From contig CP053716.1 of assembly GCA_013201155.1 (NCBI GenBank), positions 1,302,001-1,366,000 on the forward strand: a DNA stretch of 64,000 bases, given 5' to 3'. Position 1 is the first letter of the stretch. Each line of letters starts with the position of its first letter. This document shows positions 16,608 through 25,039 of the stretch, in pieces. The DNA comes from Berryella wangjianweii (GTDB lineage Bacteria; Actinomycetota; Coriobacteriia; Coriobacteriales; Eggerthellaceae). Under the pieces are notes generated by a model. It worked only from the letters and a program-made list of their open reading frames with translations. It was not told where the DNA came from and searched no databases. Both the position numbers and the translations under genes were made by a program.

Positions 16608-18286
16608 CCGATTTCGTTCAGCAGCGCTTTCAGGAGTGGGATGCACGGGCACGCGACCCCTTCGTTCGCGATGACCTGGAACGTCTGCGGGCATCCGATG
16701 ATTCGGCCGCCCTTGCGGACGCCTTCTTCCAAGAGCTGACGTTCGGCACCGCGGGGCTGCGCGGGATCATCGGCGCGGGAACCAACCGCATGAACGTCTA
16801 CACGGTGGGCCGCGCCACGCAGGGCTTGGCAAACTACCTGATGGAAACGTTCCCGAACCCCTCAGTGGCGATCGCCCGCGACAGCCGGCACAAGGGCGAG
16901 GAGTTCACTCGTCATGCTGCGGCGGTGCTGGCCGCCAACGGGGTGCGCGTGTGGGTGTACCCGCGGGTCGAGCCCACGCCCGCTCTGTCGTTCGCCGTGC
17001 GTCACCTGGGCACGTCGGCGGGAATCTGCATGACGGCCTCGCACAACCCCGCGCCCTACAACGGATACAAGGTGTACGGCCCTGATGGCTGCCAGATCGC
17101 CACGTCGGTGGCTGACGCAGTGTCGGCGCACATCGAGCGGGTGGACGCGTTCTGCGATGTGCGCACGATGCCTTTCGACGATGCGGTTCGGCAGGGCCTG
17201 GTGTCGTGGATCGGCGAGGACACGCTGGATGCGTACGTGGACGCCGTGGTGGCGTCGTCGGCTGATATGGGCGCCGAGGGACCCCTGCGCGTGGTGTACA
17301 CGCCGCTGTGCGGCGCGGGGCGCGAGTGCGTCGAGCGCGTGCTTGAGCGCATCGGGGTTGACGAGGTGATGGTGGTGCCCGAGCAGGGCGAGCCTGATGG
17401 GGCCTTCCCCACCTGCGAGTATCCGAACCCCGAAGAGCGCGCCGCCCTGGAGCGCGGCCTGGCCCTGTGCCGACAGGTGGAGCCCGACCTGCTGCTGGCC
17501 ACCGATCCCGACGCCGATCGCGTAGGCGTGGCCGTGCGCGCGGGCGACGAGGACGTGCTGCTGTCGGGCAACGAGGTGGGGGCCTTGCTGCTGGACTATC
17601 TGGCACGCGTGGCTGCTCATCAGGGCCGCGATCTGTCGCAGATGGTGGCGGTGACCACGATCGTATCCACGACGCTGGCGGACTCGATCGCGCGCGAATG
17701 GGGCTTCGAGGTGCGGCGCGTTCTGACCGGCTTCAAGTACATCGGCGGCGTGATCGCCCAGCTTGAGCAGCAGGGCGCGCCTGAGCGGTTCCTGCTGGGC
17801 TTCGAGGAGAGCTATGGCTACCTGAACGGGGCCTATGTGCGCGACAAGGACGCCGTGAACGCCTGCATGCTGATCTGCCAGATGGCGCGCTACTACAAGC
17901 GGGAGGGGCTGAGCCTGGCCGACGCCATGGACCGGCTGTACCGGCGCCATGGCTACTGCAGGAACCGCACGCTGTCGTTCGCCTTCCCCGGCGCCGAGGG
18001 GGCGACGCGCATGGCGAGCCTGATGGAGGGCTTGCGCACCCATGCTCCGCAGGAGATGGCCGGCCTGGCGGTGGTCGAGGCGGTGGATTACCGTCCGGGC
18101 GCGCGCGGGCTTCCCCCTGCGGATGTGGTGGAGCTGGTGCTGGAGGGGGGATGCAAGGTGATCTTCCGCCCGAGCGGCACCGAGCCCAAGGTGAAGGCGT
18201 ACCTGTTCGCGACGGCGAGCGAGGCATCCGAGGCCGATGACCTGTGCGATCGCCTGGCTGCCGTCGTGGGAGAGCTGGTGGCGTAG
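16604..18286 (+). CDS. Phosphoglucomutase/phosphomannomutase family enzyme
   Basis: A 560-residue alpha-D-phosphohexomutase. It contains the phosphoserine loop TASHNPAPYNGYKVYG, the Mg2+ loop DPDADRVGVAV, the sugar-binding GFEESYGYL, and the phosphate-binding RPSGTEPKVKAYLF. Length and order match bacterial phosphoglucomutase/phosphomannomutase of the PgcA type. It overlaps the phosphatase gene by ATGA, so both are cotranscribed. It likely feeds hexose 1-phosphates into cell-wall or exopolysaccharide synthesis, consistent with galE and an LCP ligase nearby. Confidence 0.93.
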   Translation: MTDFVQQRFQEWDARARDPFVRDDLERLRASDDSAALADAFFQELTFGTAGLRGIIGAGTNRMNVYTVGRATQGLANYLMETFPNPSVAIARDSRHKGEEFTRHAAAVLAANGVRVWVYPRVEPTPALSFAVRHLGTSAGICMTASHNPAPYNGYKVYGPDGCQIATSVADAVSAHIERVDAFCDVRTMPFDDAVRQGLVSWIGEDTLDAYVDAVVASSADMGAEGPLRVVYTPLCGAGRECVERVLERIGVDEVMVVPEQGEPDGAFPTCEYPNPEERAALERGLALCRQVEPDLLLATDPDADRVGVAVRAGDEDVLLSGNEVGALLLDYLARVAAHQGRDLSQMVAVTTIVSTTLADSIAREWGFEVRRVLTGFKYIGGVIAQLEQQGAPERFLLGFEESYGYLNGAYVRDKDAVNACMLICQMARYYKREGLSLADAMDRLYRRHGYCRNRTLSFAFPGAEGATRMASLMEGLRTHAPQEMAGLAVVEAVDYRPGARGLPPADVVELVLEGGCKVIFRPSGTEPKVKAYLFATASEASEADDLCDRLAAVVGELVA

Positions 18287-18311
18287 GCCGCGTCTTTCTG
18301 CGCCGACCAAG

Positions 18312-18575
18312 CTACAGGCTGAGAGCCAGAAGGTCCTCCGGGGTCACCGACAGCGCGTCCGCCAGGCGAATGATCAGTGAGAGTCGCGGGTCGGCGGTTC
18401 CGTTCTCGATGCGATTCAGCAGAGGCCTTCCGATGCCCACCATCAGGGCGAAGGTCTGCTTGCTGATGTTCTGCTCGATGCGCAGGCGCGAGACGTTGTG
18501 TCCCAAGGCCACGGCAAGGGCCGAGCCGTAGGCGGGCCCTTCAGGCGTGAGGCTATGGGAATCAATCGAGCTCAT
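18312..18575 (-). CDS. Small XRE-family helix-turn-helix protein
   Basis: An 87-residue protein, almost all one XRE/Cro domain: LGHNVSRLRIEQNISKQTFA followed by MVGIGRPLLNRIENGTADP, a clear recognition-helix pattern, ending in LADALSVTPEDLLAL. It is single-domain and probably an autoregulator. The upstream DNA is notably AT-rich and has two small palindromes, CCTG-TT-CAGG (18643-18652) and CTTAT-6-ATAAG (18658-18673), as possible operators. Confidence 0.85.
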   Translation of the reverse strand: MSSIDSHSLTPEGPAYGSALAVALGHNVSRLRIEQNISKQTFALMVGIGRPLLNRIENGTADPRLSLIIRLADALSVTPEDLLALSL

Positions 18576-18642
18576 ATCCGAAGCGTAAGGCTGACCTGCG
18601 TTGGTCGCGTAATCCAGCAGTTACGTCGATAATAATAAAATA

Positions 18643-18673
18643 CCTGTTCAGGAAGGTCTTATTACATTATAAG
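18643..18673. promoter_or_regulatory. Candidate operators upstream of the XRE gene
   Basis: Two short palindromes lie in an AT-rich patch: CCTGTTCAGG at 18643-18652, and CTTAT with ATAAG (18658-18662, 18669-18673). The patch is 70-100 bp upstream of the XRE start. No other gene is seen in 18576-18983; a CAACCCC/GGGGTTG hairpin at 18881-18899 lies in the leader of the LCP gene. Confidence 0.3.
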
Positions 18674-18983
18674 CCAACCTAATGCATTCGAAGCCGGATT
18701 GTTGGACGCATCTCATGCTGGTCGAGCTCAATCACCCGCAAGACGGTGAAGCGGAGGTGCGCGGCTTTGCCAGGGCTCGCAAACCCCCCTGCCCGCGACG
18801 CCGCATCACCCTCGCGGAGAGGCTATGAGGTGCCCGTGGCCGTTATGTGGGCGGTTTTGGGCAGTGGTAAGATGAATCGTCAACCCCTGTTCGGGGTTGC
18901 GTTGCGCGTGCGCATGGCATGGCGCTTCCGACGATCTGAACACGGCCCGACGGGCCCTTTGGACATATGGCGGGGAGATGCGT

Positions 18984-20378
18984 ATGGGTAGAGGAAAGGG
19001 CGATTCGCGTTCCGACCGTGGACAACACGGCGCTCCTGCGGGCTCGCATGCCGCAGGCGAAGGACAGCCCGCCTTCAAGGCAGCCTACGAGTTCGATCAG
19101 AAGAGCGCGGCCGTACCGCGCAGCGTGCGCGAGGCCGCCGAGGCGTATTCCCGCGACAGCGAGCAGTACAGCTCGCGCCGCAAGGGAGGCGTTGGCCGCA
19201 AGGTGGCGATCGGCGTGCTCAGCACGATGCTGGTGCTGATTCTGGGCGGTGCGGCCTGGGCTGCCGTGTACATTGCCAACCTCGACACCACGCTGAGCGG
19301 CAACAAGACCACCGAGGAACTGGACGCCATCAACGAGGTGCTGACCGCGAAGTCGGCCCTCGACAAGCCCTTCTACGTGATGCTGCTGGGCTCGGACAAG
19401 CGCGAGGGCAGCGCCGAGCAGGGCGAGCGCACCGACACGAACATTCTGGTGCGCGTCGATCCCACCACGAACACCATCAACATGATGTCGATCCCGCGCG
19501 ACACGGCCATCAACTATGAGGGCCAGGGAACCGTCAAGTTCAACGCTGCTTATACCTTCGGCGGCACGGCGGGCAGCATCAAGCAGGCTGCGGAGCTTAC
19601 CGGGGCCGAAATCGCATACTATGCCGAGATCAGCTTCACGGGCCTGATCAACCTGGTGGATGCCGTGGGTGGCGTTGACGTTCAGGTTGACGAGCGCATC
19701 GACGATCCGGATGCCGGTCCCGTGGTGATCGAGGAGGGCATGCAGCACCTTAACGGCGAGGCCGCATTGGTGTTCGCTCGTTCGCGTGCCTATGGCGACG
19801 GCGACTACACCCGTGTGTCGAACCAGCGCAAGCTGATCGAGGCGGTGATCAAGAAGGTTCAGGCCATGCCGATCACCGATATTCCGGGCATTGTCCAGGA
19901 GGGCGCGAAGAGCGTCAGCACGAACCTGCGCGTTACCGATTTGGTGGCCCTGGCGCTTGAGATGCGCGACAAGGGGCCGCTGACCATCCATTCCAGCACG
20001 GTTCCCTCGCTCCCCCATCACTACCAGGGGCTTTCGTACGTGTTTGCCGATTACGACGCTCTGAGGCAGATGATGGAAGCCATCAACGCGGGCAAGGATG
20101 CCAGCCTGATCGCCACGACGAAGACGAAGGAGCAGCTGGTCGCCGAATACGAGCAGCGCGCCTTCGGCAGGCCCGCGCCTCAGGCCGGCCAGAATGCGGG
20201 CGCCGGTCAGGGAACCTGGAACGGCGGTGGTGGAGGCGGAGTCGCTCCCGCCCCCGCGACGGGCGCCGGCAATGGCGGCGGCAATCGAGGCGGAACGTAC
20301 GAAGCGCCTGCTGCCGGTGGCGCGGGCAATGGGAACGCAGCAGGCGCCCCCGGCGCACCCTCTGCGAACGGCGTCTGA
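18984..20378 (+). CDS. LytR-CpsA-Psr (LCP) family cell-wall ligase
   Basis: The start at 18984 is set by GGGGAG seven bases upstream. A cytoplasmic tail of about 70 residues precedes one membrane segment (VAIGVLSTMLVLILGGAAWA) and an extracellular LCP domain. That domain has LLGSDKREG, RTDTNILVRVD, MSIPRDT, and FARSRAYGDGDYTRVSNQR, including the Arg residues that bind the polyprenyl pyrophosphate head. The last 75 residues are Gly/Ala/Pro-rich. LCP enzymes transfer polysaccharides or teichoic-type polymers from lipid carrier to peptidoglycan. Confidence 0.92.
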   Translation: MGRGKGDSRSDRGQHGAPAGSHAAGEGQPAFKAAYEFDQKSAAVPRSVREAAEAYSRDSEQYSSRRKGGVGRKVAIGVLSTMLVLILGGAAWAAVYIANLDTTLSGNKTTEELDAINEVLTAKSALDKPFYVMLLGSDKREGSAEQGERTDTNILVRVDPTTNTINMMSIPRDTAINYEGQGTVKFNAAYTFGGTAGSIKQAAELTGAEIAYYAEISFTGLINLVDAVGGVDVQVDERIDDPDAGPVVIEEGMQHLNGEAALVFARSRAYGDGDYTRVSNQRKLIEAVIKKVQAMPITDIPGIVQEGAKSVSTNLRVTDLVALALEMRDKGPLTIHSSTVPSLPHHYQGLSYVFADYDALRQMMEAINAGKDASLIATTKTKEQLVAEYEQRAFGRPAPQAGQNAGAGQGTWNGGGGGGVAPAPATGAGNGGGNRGGTYEAPAAGGAGNGNAAGAPGAPSANGV

Positions 20379-20434
20379 TCGAGAGGCCCGGGCCGCACGC
20401 GGCTGATTGAAGGCCGCTTCGCATAGTGAAAGAA

Positions 20435-20461
20435 CGAGGGGGAGGCTCAGCCTCCCCCTCG
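20435..20461. terminator. Strong hairpin between convergent LCP and galE genes
   Basis: CGAGGGGGAGG (20435-20445) pairs perfectly with CCTCCCCCTCG (20451-20461) around a 5-base loop. It lies between convergent genes and may stop both transcripts, though there is no long T-run. Confidence 0.6.
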
Positions 20462-20477
20462 CGTTCCACGTGAAACA
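20462..20477. promoter_or_regulatory. parS-like ParB binding site
   Basis: The 16-mer CGTTCCACGTGAAACA matches the bacterial parS consensus TGTTTCACGTGAAACA at 14 of 16 positions, keeping the CACGTG core and one perfect half. It lies in a convergent intergenic region immediately after the hairpin. parS sites usually cluster near the replication origin, but no origin genes are in this window. Confidence 0.45.
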
Positions 20478-20575
20478 TGCTCGTTGACCAGCGGATAAAT
20501 CGACTAGCGGATAAATCGACCAGCGACCCAATTGGCCGATTCGCCGGCAAAGTGCCTCGCCGGTGGGGTGCCTTC

Positions 20576-21709
20576 CTATTCCGCGGCTCCGTACCCCTCC
20601 GGATTCATCGACTGCCAGCGCCAGCTGTCGGCGCACATGCGGTCAAGGTCGTAGCGGGCTTCCCAGCCCAGCTCGCCCCGCGCCTTGTCGCATGCGGCGT
20701 AGTTCTCGGCGATGTCGCCCGCACGACGCGGCTTGATCTGGTAGGGCAGCTGCCTGCCGCAGGCGCGCGAGAAGGCGTTGACCACGTCCAGCACGCTTGA
20801 TCCCGTGCCGGTTCCCAGATTGAACACGCCCACGCCGCTGCGCGTGCCGTCAGGCTGAGGTGCGCCCTCGATCGAGCCCAGGCCGATGGCCTTGCCCGTG
20901 CCCACGCGCCCGGCCATCCACTCAAGCGCGGCCACATGGCCGCGTGCCAGGTCAACCACGTGGATGTAGTCGCGCACGCCGGTGCCGTCAGGGGTGTCGT
21001 AGTCGTCGCCGAACACGCCCACGCTTTCCAGCTTGCCCACGGCCACCTGCGCCACGTAGGGCAGCAGGTTGTTGGGGATGCCCTTGGGATCTTCGCCGAT
21101 CAGGCCGCTTTCGTGCGCACCGATGGGGTTGAAGTAGCGCAGCAGCACCACGTTCCACTCGGGATCGCCCACATGGAAGTCGGTCAGGATCTGCTCAAGC
21201 ATCGACTTCGTGTGCCCGTAGGGGTTGGTGGCCGCGTGCTTGGGGCAGTCCTCGGTGATGGGGATGAATGCCGGCTCGCCATATACGGTGGCGCTGCTTG
21301 AGAACACGATGTTCTTCACGCCGTGCGCGCGCGCCACATCGCACAGGGCCAGGGTGCCCGCGATGTTGTTCCAGTAGTACTCAAGCGGCTTCGCCACGCT
21401 TTCGCCCACGGCCTTGAAGCCGGCGAAGTGGATGATCGCATCGATGTCGTGCTGGTTGAACACGGCCTCCATGGCCGTGCGGTCCAGAATGTCGGCCTTA
21501 TGGAAGACCAGCTGCTGCTCGCTCACCCCCGCGATCTTCCGCACGCGTCGCACGGCCTCCTCGCTCGAGTTGCTCAGGTCGTCCACCACTACCACCTGGT
21601 AGCCTTCGGTCAGCAGCTCGACGCAGGTGTGGCTGCCGATGAACCCGGCGCCGCCTGTCACCAGGATGGTGAGTTCGGCGTGGTTCCTTGCAAGGCCCTT
21701 GTTGGCCAT
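20576..21709 (-). CDS. galE: UDP-glucose 4-epimerase
   Basis: A 377-residue short-chain dehydrogenase-fold epimerase interconverting UDP-glucose and UDP-galactose. It shows the NAD-binding VTGGAGFIGSHT, the DDLSNS motif, FSSSATVYG with the catalytic Ser, the catalytic YGHTK pair, and LRYFNPIGAH. The start at 21709 has AAAGGAGGG upstream; the reading frame continues further upstream without a better site. About 40 residues longer than E. coli GalE, largely from an insertion after GVRDYIHVVDLARGH that is Gly-rich (IGLGSIEGAPQPDG). Confidence 0.95.
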   Translation of the reverse strand: MANKGLARNHAELTILVTGGAGFIGSHTCVELLTEGYQVVVVDDLSNSSEEAVRRVRKIAGVSEQQLVFHKADILDRTAMEAVFNQHDIDAIIHFAGFKAVGESVAKPLEYYWNNIAGTLALCDVARAHGVKNIVFSSSATVYGEPAFIPITEDCPKHAATNPYGHTKSMLEQILTDFHVGDPEWNVVLLRYFNPIGAHESGLIGEDPKGIPNNLLPYVAQVAVGKLESVGVFGDDYDTPDGTGVRDYIHVVDLARGHVAALEWMAGRVGTGKAIGLGSIEGAPQPDGTRSGVGVFNLGTGTGSSVLDVVNAFSRACGRQLPYQIKPRRAGDIAENYAACDKARGELGWEARYDLDRMCADSWRWQSMNPEGYGAAE

Positions 21710-21881
21710 GTGCCCTCCTTTTGCCGTTATGCGCGCCCGCGACCGCGCGGCGCGGTATGCTTTGATGGTAGCAGGCTCGTGTGCGCAGCATGAGGGAGCC
21801 TCAGGATTACAGAGAGTGACTAGACCGCGGCGGCGCGGCATGGGCGGACGTCCCGTCCCGCTGCGGCGAAGGAGGCGTCCC

Positions 21882-23147
21882 ATGAACAGCTTCACCTTCC
21901 ACGCTCCCACGCGATTCTGCTTTGGCGAGGGTGTGGTGGCCCAGCTTGGCGAAAGCGTGGCCTCATGCGGGTGGCATCGGGTGCTGGTGGTGTACGGCCA
22001 GGGGTCGGTGGTGCGCACCGGCGTGCTCGATCAGGTTGCGCGGTCGCTCGACCAGGCAGGCGTGAGCGCTTTGCAGATGGGCGGTGCCCGTCCGAACCCC
22101 GAGGTGTCGTTCGTGCGCGCCGGCATCGAGCAGGCCCGCGCGTTTCAGGCCGATGCGATCGTGGCGGTGGGCGGAGGCAGCGCGATCGATGCGGCCAAGG
22201 CGATCGCGTTCGGCGTGCCTTACGAGGGCGATGTGTGGGACTTCTTCGACAAGCGCGTTCCAATTCAGGCCGCCTTGCCCCTGGCGGTGGTGCTGACCAT
22301 TCCGGCGGCGGGGTCGGAGGGCTCCAGCTCGTGCGTGATCAGCAACGACCGGCTGGGACGCAAGGTGGGCGCGTCCAGCGACCTCATTCGCCCGCGCATG
22401 GCGTTCATGGACCCCACCTTCACCTATTCGCTGCCGGCGTACCAGACGGCTGCCGGCGTGGTGGACATGATCGCGCACATCTGCGAACGCTACTTCAGCG
22501 GCGTGGGGCCGGTGCCCGTTACCGACCGCATCGCCACGGGGCTGATCTGCACGCTGATCGAGCAGGCGCCGCGCGTTCTGGCGAACCCGCAGGACCGTGA
22601 TGCCCGCGCGAGCATCATGTGGGCAGGAACCCTGGCCCACAACGACCTGGCCGGATGCGGGCGGTCCCTGACCGCTTCGGGTCGTGCGGGCGGGTGGGAG
22701 AGCCATGGCCTTGAGCACGAGGTGTCGGCGCATGTTCCCACGGTGGCGCACGGTGCGGGCCTGGCCGTGGTGATGCCCTGGTGGATGCGGTACGTGTGGC
22801 GCACCGACCCGTCGCGCTTCCTGTCGTTCGGGCGCGAGGTGTTCGGCATCGAGCCCGTTGATGAATCCGACCAGGCGGTGACCGACGCGGTCGAGGCCGC
22901 AATCGACGAGCTGCAGGCGTTCTTCGTGAGCCTGGGAATGCCCCGCAGCCTGGTGGACTTCGGCATCGGCGAAGAGGCGATCGACGCGTTCGTGGAAACG
23001 CTGCGCATCACGAAGGGCGAGCGATTCGGCGCCTTTCAGCCGCTGACCATGGACGACGCCCGTGCCATCTACCGGAGCTGCTTCAAGCCCTTTACGCCAC
23101 CCGTGTGGGAGGAAGGGGAAGGCGACCGGGGAGAGGCCGCGGTTTAG
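21882..23147 (+). CDS. Iron-containing alcohol dehydrogenase (butanol dehydrogenase-like)
   Basis: A 421-residue group III alcohol dehydrogenase. The NAD(P)-binding GGGSAIDAAKAIA is present, as are the Fe2+ ligands in the segments GVVDMIAHICER (Asp, His) and LEHEVSAHVPTVAHGAGL (two His). Length and spacing resemble the NADPH-dependent butanol dehydrogenase/YqhD branch. The start at 21882 has GAAGGAGG upstream. The gene is divergent from galE and stands alone. Physiological aldehyde unknown. Confidence 0.9.
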   Translation: MNSFTFHAPTRFCFGEGVVAQLGESVASCGWHRVLVVYGQGSVVRTGVLDQVARSLDQAGVSALQMGGARPNPEVSFVRAGIEQARAFQADAIVAVGGGSAIDAAKAIAFGVPYEGDVWDFFDKRVPIQAALPLAVVLTIPAAGSEGSSSCVISNDRLGRKVGASSDLIRPRMAFMDPTFTYSLPAYQTAAGVVDMIAHICERYFSGVGPVPVTDRIATGLICTLIEQAPRVLANPQDRDARASIMWAGTLAHNDLAGCGRSLTASGRAGGWESHGLEHEVSAHVPTVAHGAGLAVVMPWWMRYVWRTDPSRFLSFGREVFGIEPVDESDQAVTDAVEAAIDELQAFFVSLGMPRSLVDFGIGEEAIDAFVETLRITKGERFGAFQPLTMDDARAIYRSCFKPFTPPVWEEGEGDRGEAAV

Positions 23148-23209
23148 GCAAGGCGAGCAACCCAGGCGGTCCGGATGGCCCCGACATCCCGGGTCGCCTC
23201 GATGACCCG

Positions 23210-23254
23210 AGCAACCCAAGCGACCCAAGCGACCCAAGCGACCCAAGCGACCTG
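23210..23254. repeat. 9-bp tandem repeat, about five units
   Basis: Units of AGCGACCCA are repeated in tandem (three perfect copies at 23219-23245), with imperfect units at both ends. They lie in the convergent gap between the alcohol dehydrogenase and the LuxR-type gene. Being a multiple of three, they leave an Asp-Pro-Ser repeat in one frame, but nothing supports translation. Confidence 0.75.
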
Positions 23255-23278
23255 GGCAACCCAGGCAGCCTAAACGAC

Positions 23279-24871
23279 CTAGACGGTGAATTCCTCCAGG
23301 TAGTCGATCAGCTCCTGGCGCGAGTGCAGGTCGGTTTTGGCGTAGATGCGCTTGACGTGCGCGTGCGCTGTGCCCTGGCTGATGCCCAGCTCATCGGCCA
23401 CGCGCTTCTGCGTGTAGCCCTGGGCGTACAGCTCAAGCACCTCCACTTCGCGCTCAGACAGCAGGAACTGGGCCCCCATGGCTGCCGCGCGCCGGTGCAT
23501 CACCTGCTCGGGCGTCTCCACAGCTGCGGCGCTGTCCAGGCCCATCAGGCGCTCAAGGGCCGACGCCCGCGCCTCGGCCGCGCAGGCCTCGCAGTTTCCC
23601 GCGTGACGCTCCTGATCGGCGCGAGCCGCCCGTGCGCTGACGTCCAGAAACTGCACCAGCACCACCTGCGTGGACACCAGCAGCACGCCGCCTACCACGG
23701 TAAGCACCAGGGCCTCGCTGAGCTGGGCGGGCGCCAGGGCGATCAGCGATACGCGCGTGAGGGCGCGGCAACCCAGCCATACGATCCACCCCGCGCTGCT
23801 GTAGTAGTAGGGGTCGCGCGCGCCCGCGCTCATGAAGGCAAGCGATATGTACCAGGTGAAGCCCACCATCAGCGCATTCAGGGTGGTTGAGGCCACGGCG
23901 CCTATATGCAGGCTGTCGGGGAAGGCCGCGTACAGAATCAGCGCTGCGCCGGCCAGCAGCTCCATGGCGATGAAGATGCCCACCGTGGCCGCCCGGTCGC
24001 CTCCGCGCAGCAGCGCCACGATCACGCATGCGCACACGCCGATCACCAGCAGGGCGTAGGTCAGGCGGGTAACGGGGGTGAAGGGAATCGGCTCGCCCGC
24101 GGGGTAGCCGCGCAGGAAGCCGATCACGATCGACAGGGCGCCGATGCCCACCGCCGTGGCGATCAGGAACCGGTTGCGCTCAAGGGCCGAGGCCGAGAAG
24201 CTGAAGAAGTCGCCCGGACGCGCGGTGCCGCTGATGTCGCGAGGAATCACCTTCTTGCGCGCAAGCAGGCGCAAGGGATACTGCACCAGCACCAGCGCCG
24301 CTGCCAGCACGGTATCGATGCCGTCGGGCAGCAGCGAGACCGCGCCCAGCATCACCTCGCTTGCGGCAAGCGCGGTGAACACGAAGGCGGCGGCGACCAC
24401 GGTGTTGGTGCCGCGCGCGCGACGCAGCCAGTAGAACATCGACAGCGAGGCTCCCAGCATGCAGAGCGCGCTGAGCGCGATCTGCAGCACGGGGGAATGA
24501 AGGTCGGCCACCATAAGACCGCCCAGCGCCGCCCCCGTCAGGGCCTCAAGGGCAATCGAGGCGTCCATCAGGCGATTCACGACACGCTTGCGCAGGGGCT
24601 TGCGCCGCCCGGCCACGATGGCCAGCAGCACGCCCACCAGGCACAGGGCGATCAGCGATGCCCCGTCGGTCAGCAGTCCGTCGTCGGTGCGCGAGTAGCT
24701 GGCATACGAGGCCGCCAGCAGGCCCACGCGGGCGACGGCCAGGCCCAGCACCAGCGGGGTCAGGGCGCTGAAGCGCTCGCTGATCCCCTTCAGGTCGCGT
24801 AGGGTGGCAAGCTCGACCTCGGTGTCAGTCGGCTCGATCGGTCGGTTCGCGCAGGGGCTCGTCTCTGCCAT
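23279..24871 (-). CDS. Membrane-anchored LuxR-family regulator
   Basis: A 530-residue protein with about twelve hydrophobic membrane segments and a C-terminal LuxR helix-turn-helix (LSEREVEVLELYAQGYTQKR, then VADELGISQGTAHAHVKRIY). This architecture is characteristic of Eggerthellaceae, where such genes lie next to reductases and transporters. A Cys pair (NCEACAAEA) lies in the linker before the HTH. It starts 168 bp from the divergent NifU-like gene, its likely target. Ligand unknown. Confidence 0.88.
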   Translation of the reverse strand: MAETSPCANRPIEPTDTEVELATLRDLKGISERFSALTPLVLGLAVARVGLLAASYASYSRTDDGLLTDGASLIALCLVGVLLAIVAGRRKPLRKRVVNRLMDASIALEALTGAALGGLMVADLHSPVLQIALSALCMLGASLSMFYWLRRARGTNTVVAAAFVFTALAASEVMLGAVSLLPDGIDTVLAAALVLVQYPLRLLARKKVIPRDISGTARPGDFFSFSASALERNRFLIATAVGIGALSIVIGFLRGYPAGEPIPFTPVTRLTYALLVIGVCACVIVALLRGGDRAATVGIFIAMELLAGAALILYAAFPDSLHIGAVASTTLNALMVGFTWYISLAFMSAGARDPYYYSSAGWIVWLGCRALTRVSLIALAPAQLSEALVLTVVGGVLLVSTQVVLVQFLDVSARAARADQERHAGNCEACAAEARASALERLMGLDSAAAVETPEQVMHRRAAAMGAQFLLSEREVEVLELYAQGYTQKRVADELGISQGTAHAHVKRIYAKTDLHSRQELIDYLEEFTV

Positions 24872-25039
24872 GCGGTCCTCTCAGCGGGACGTATGCGCGA
24901 AGCGCGAGATCGCCCTGAAAGAGGGTAGACCACCCCGCGCGCGATGCGTCACCATGTCCGTATGGGGCGTCCCTCTCTCAGGCTGCCCCTCAACGCATTC
25001 TACCTGTTATATCAGAGAGACCATCAGCAAGGAATTCAT

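Noticed and set aside
23210-23254. CRISPR array
   Set aside because: Units of 9 bp run head to tail without spacers; the 18-bp array at 59466 likewise has no spacers. No cas genes are present.
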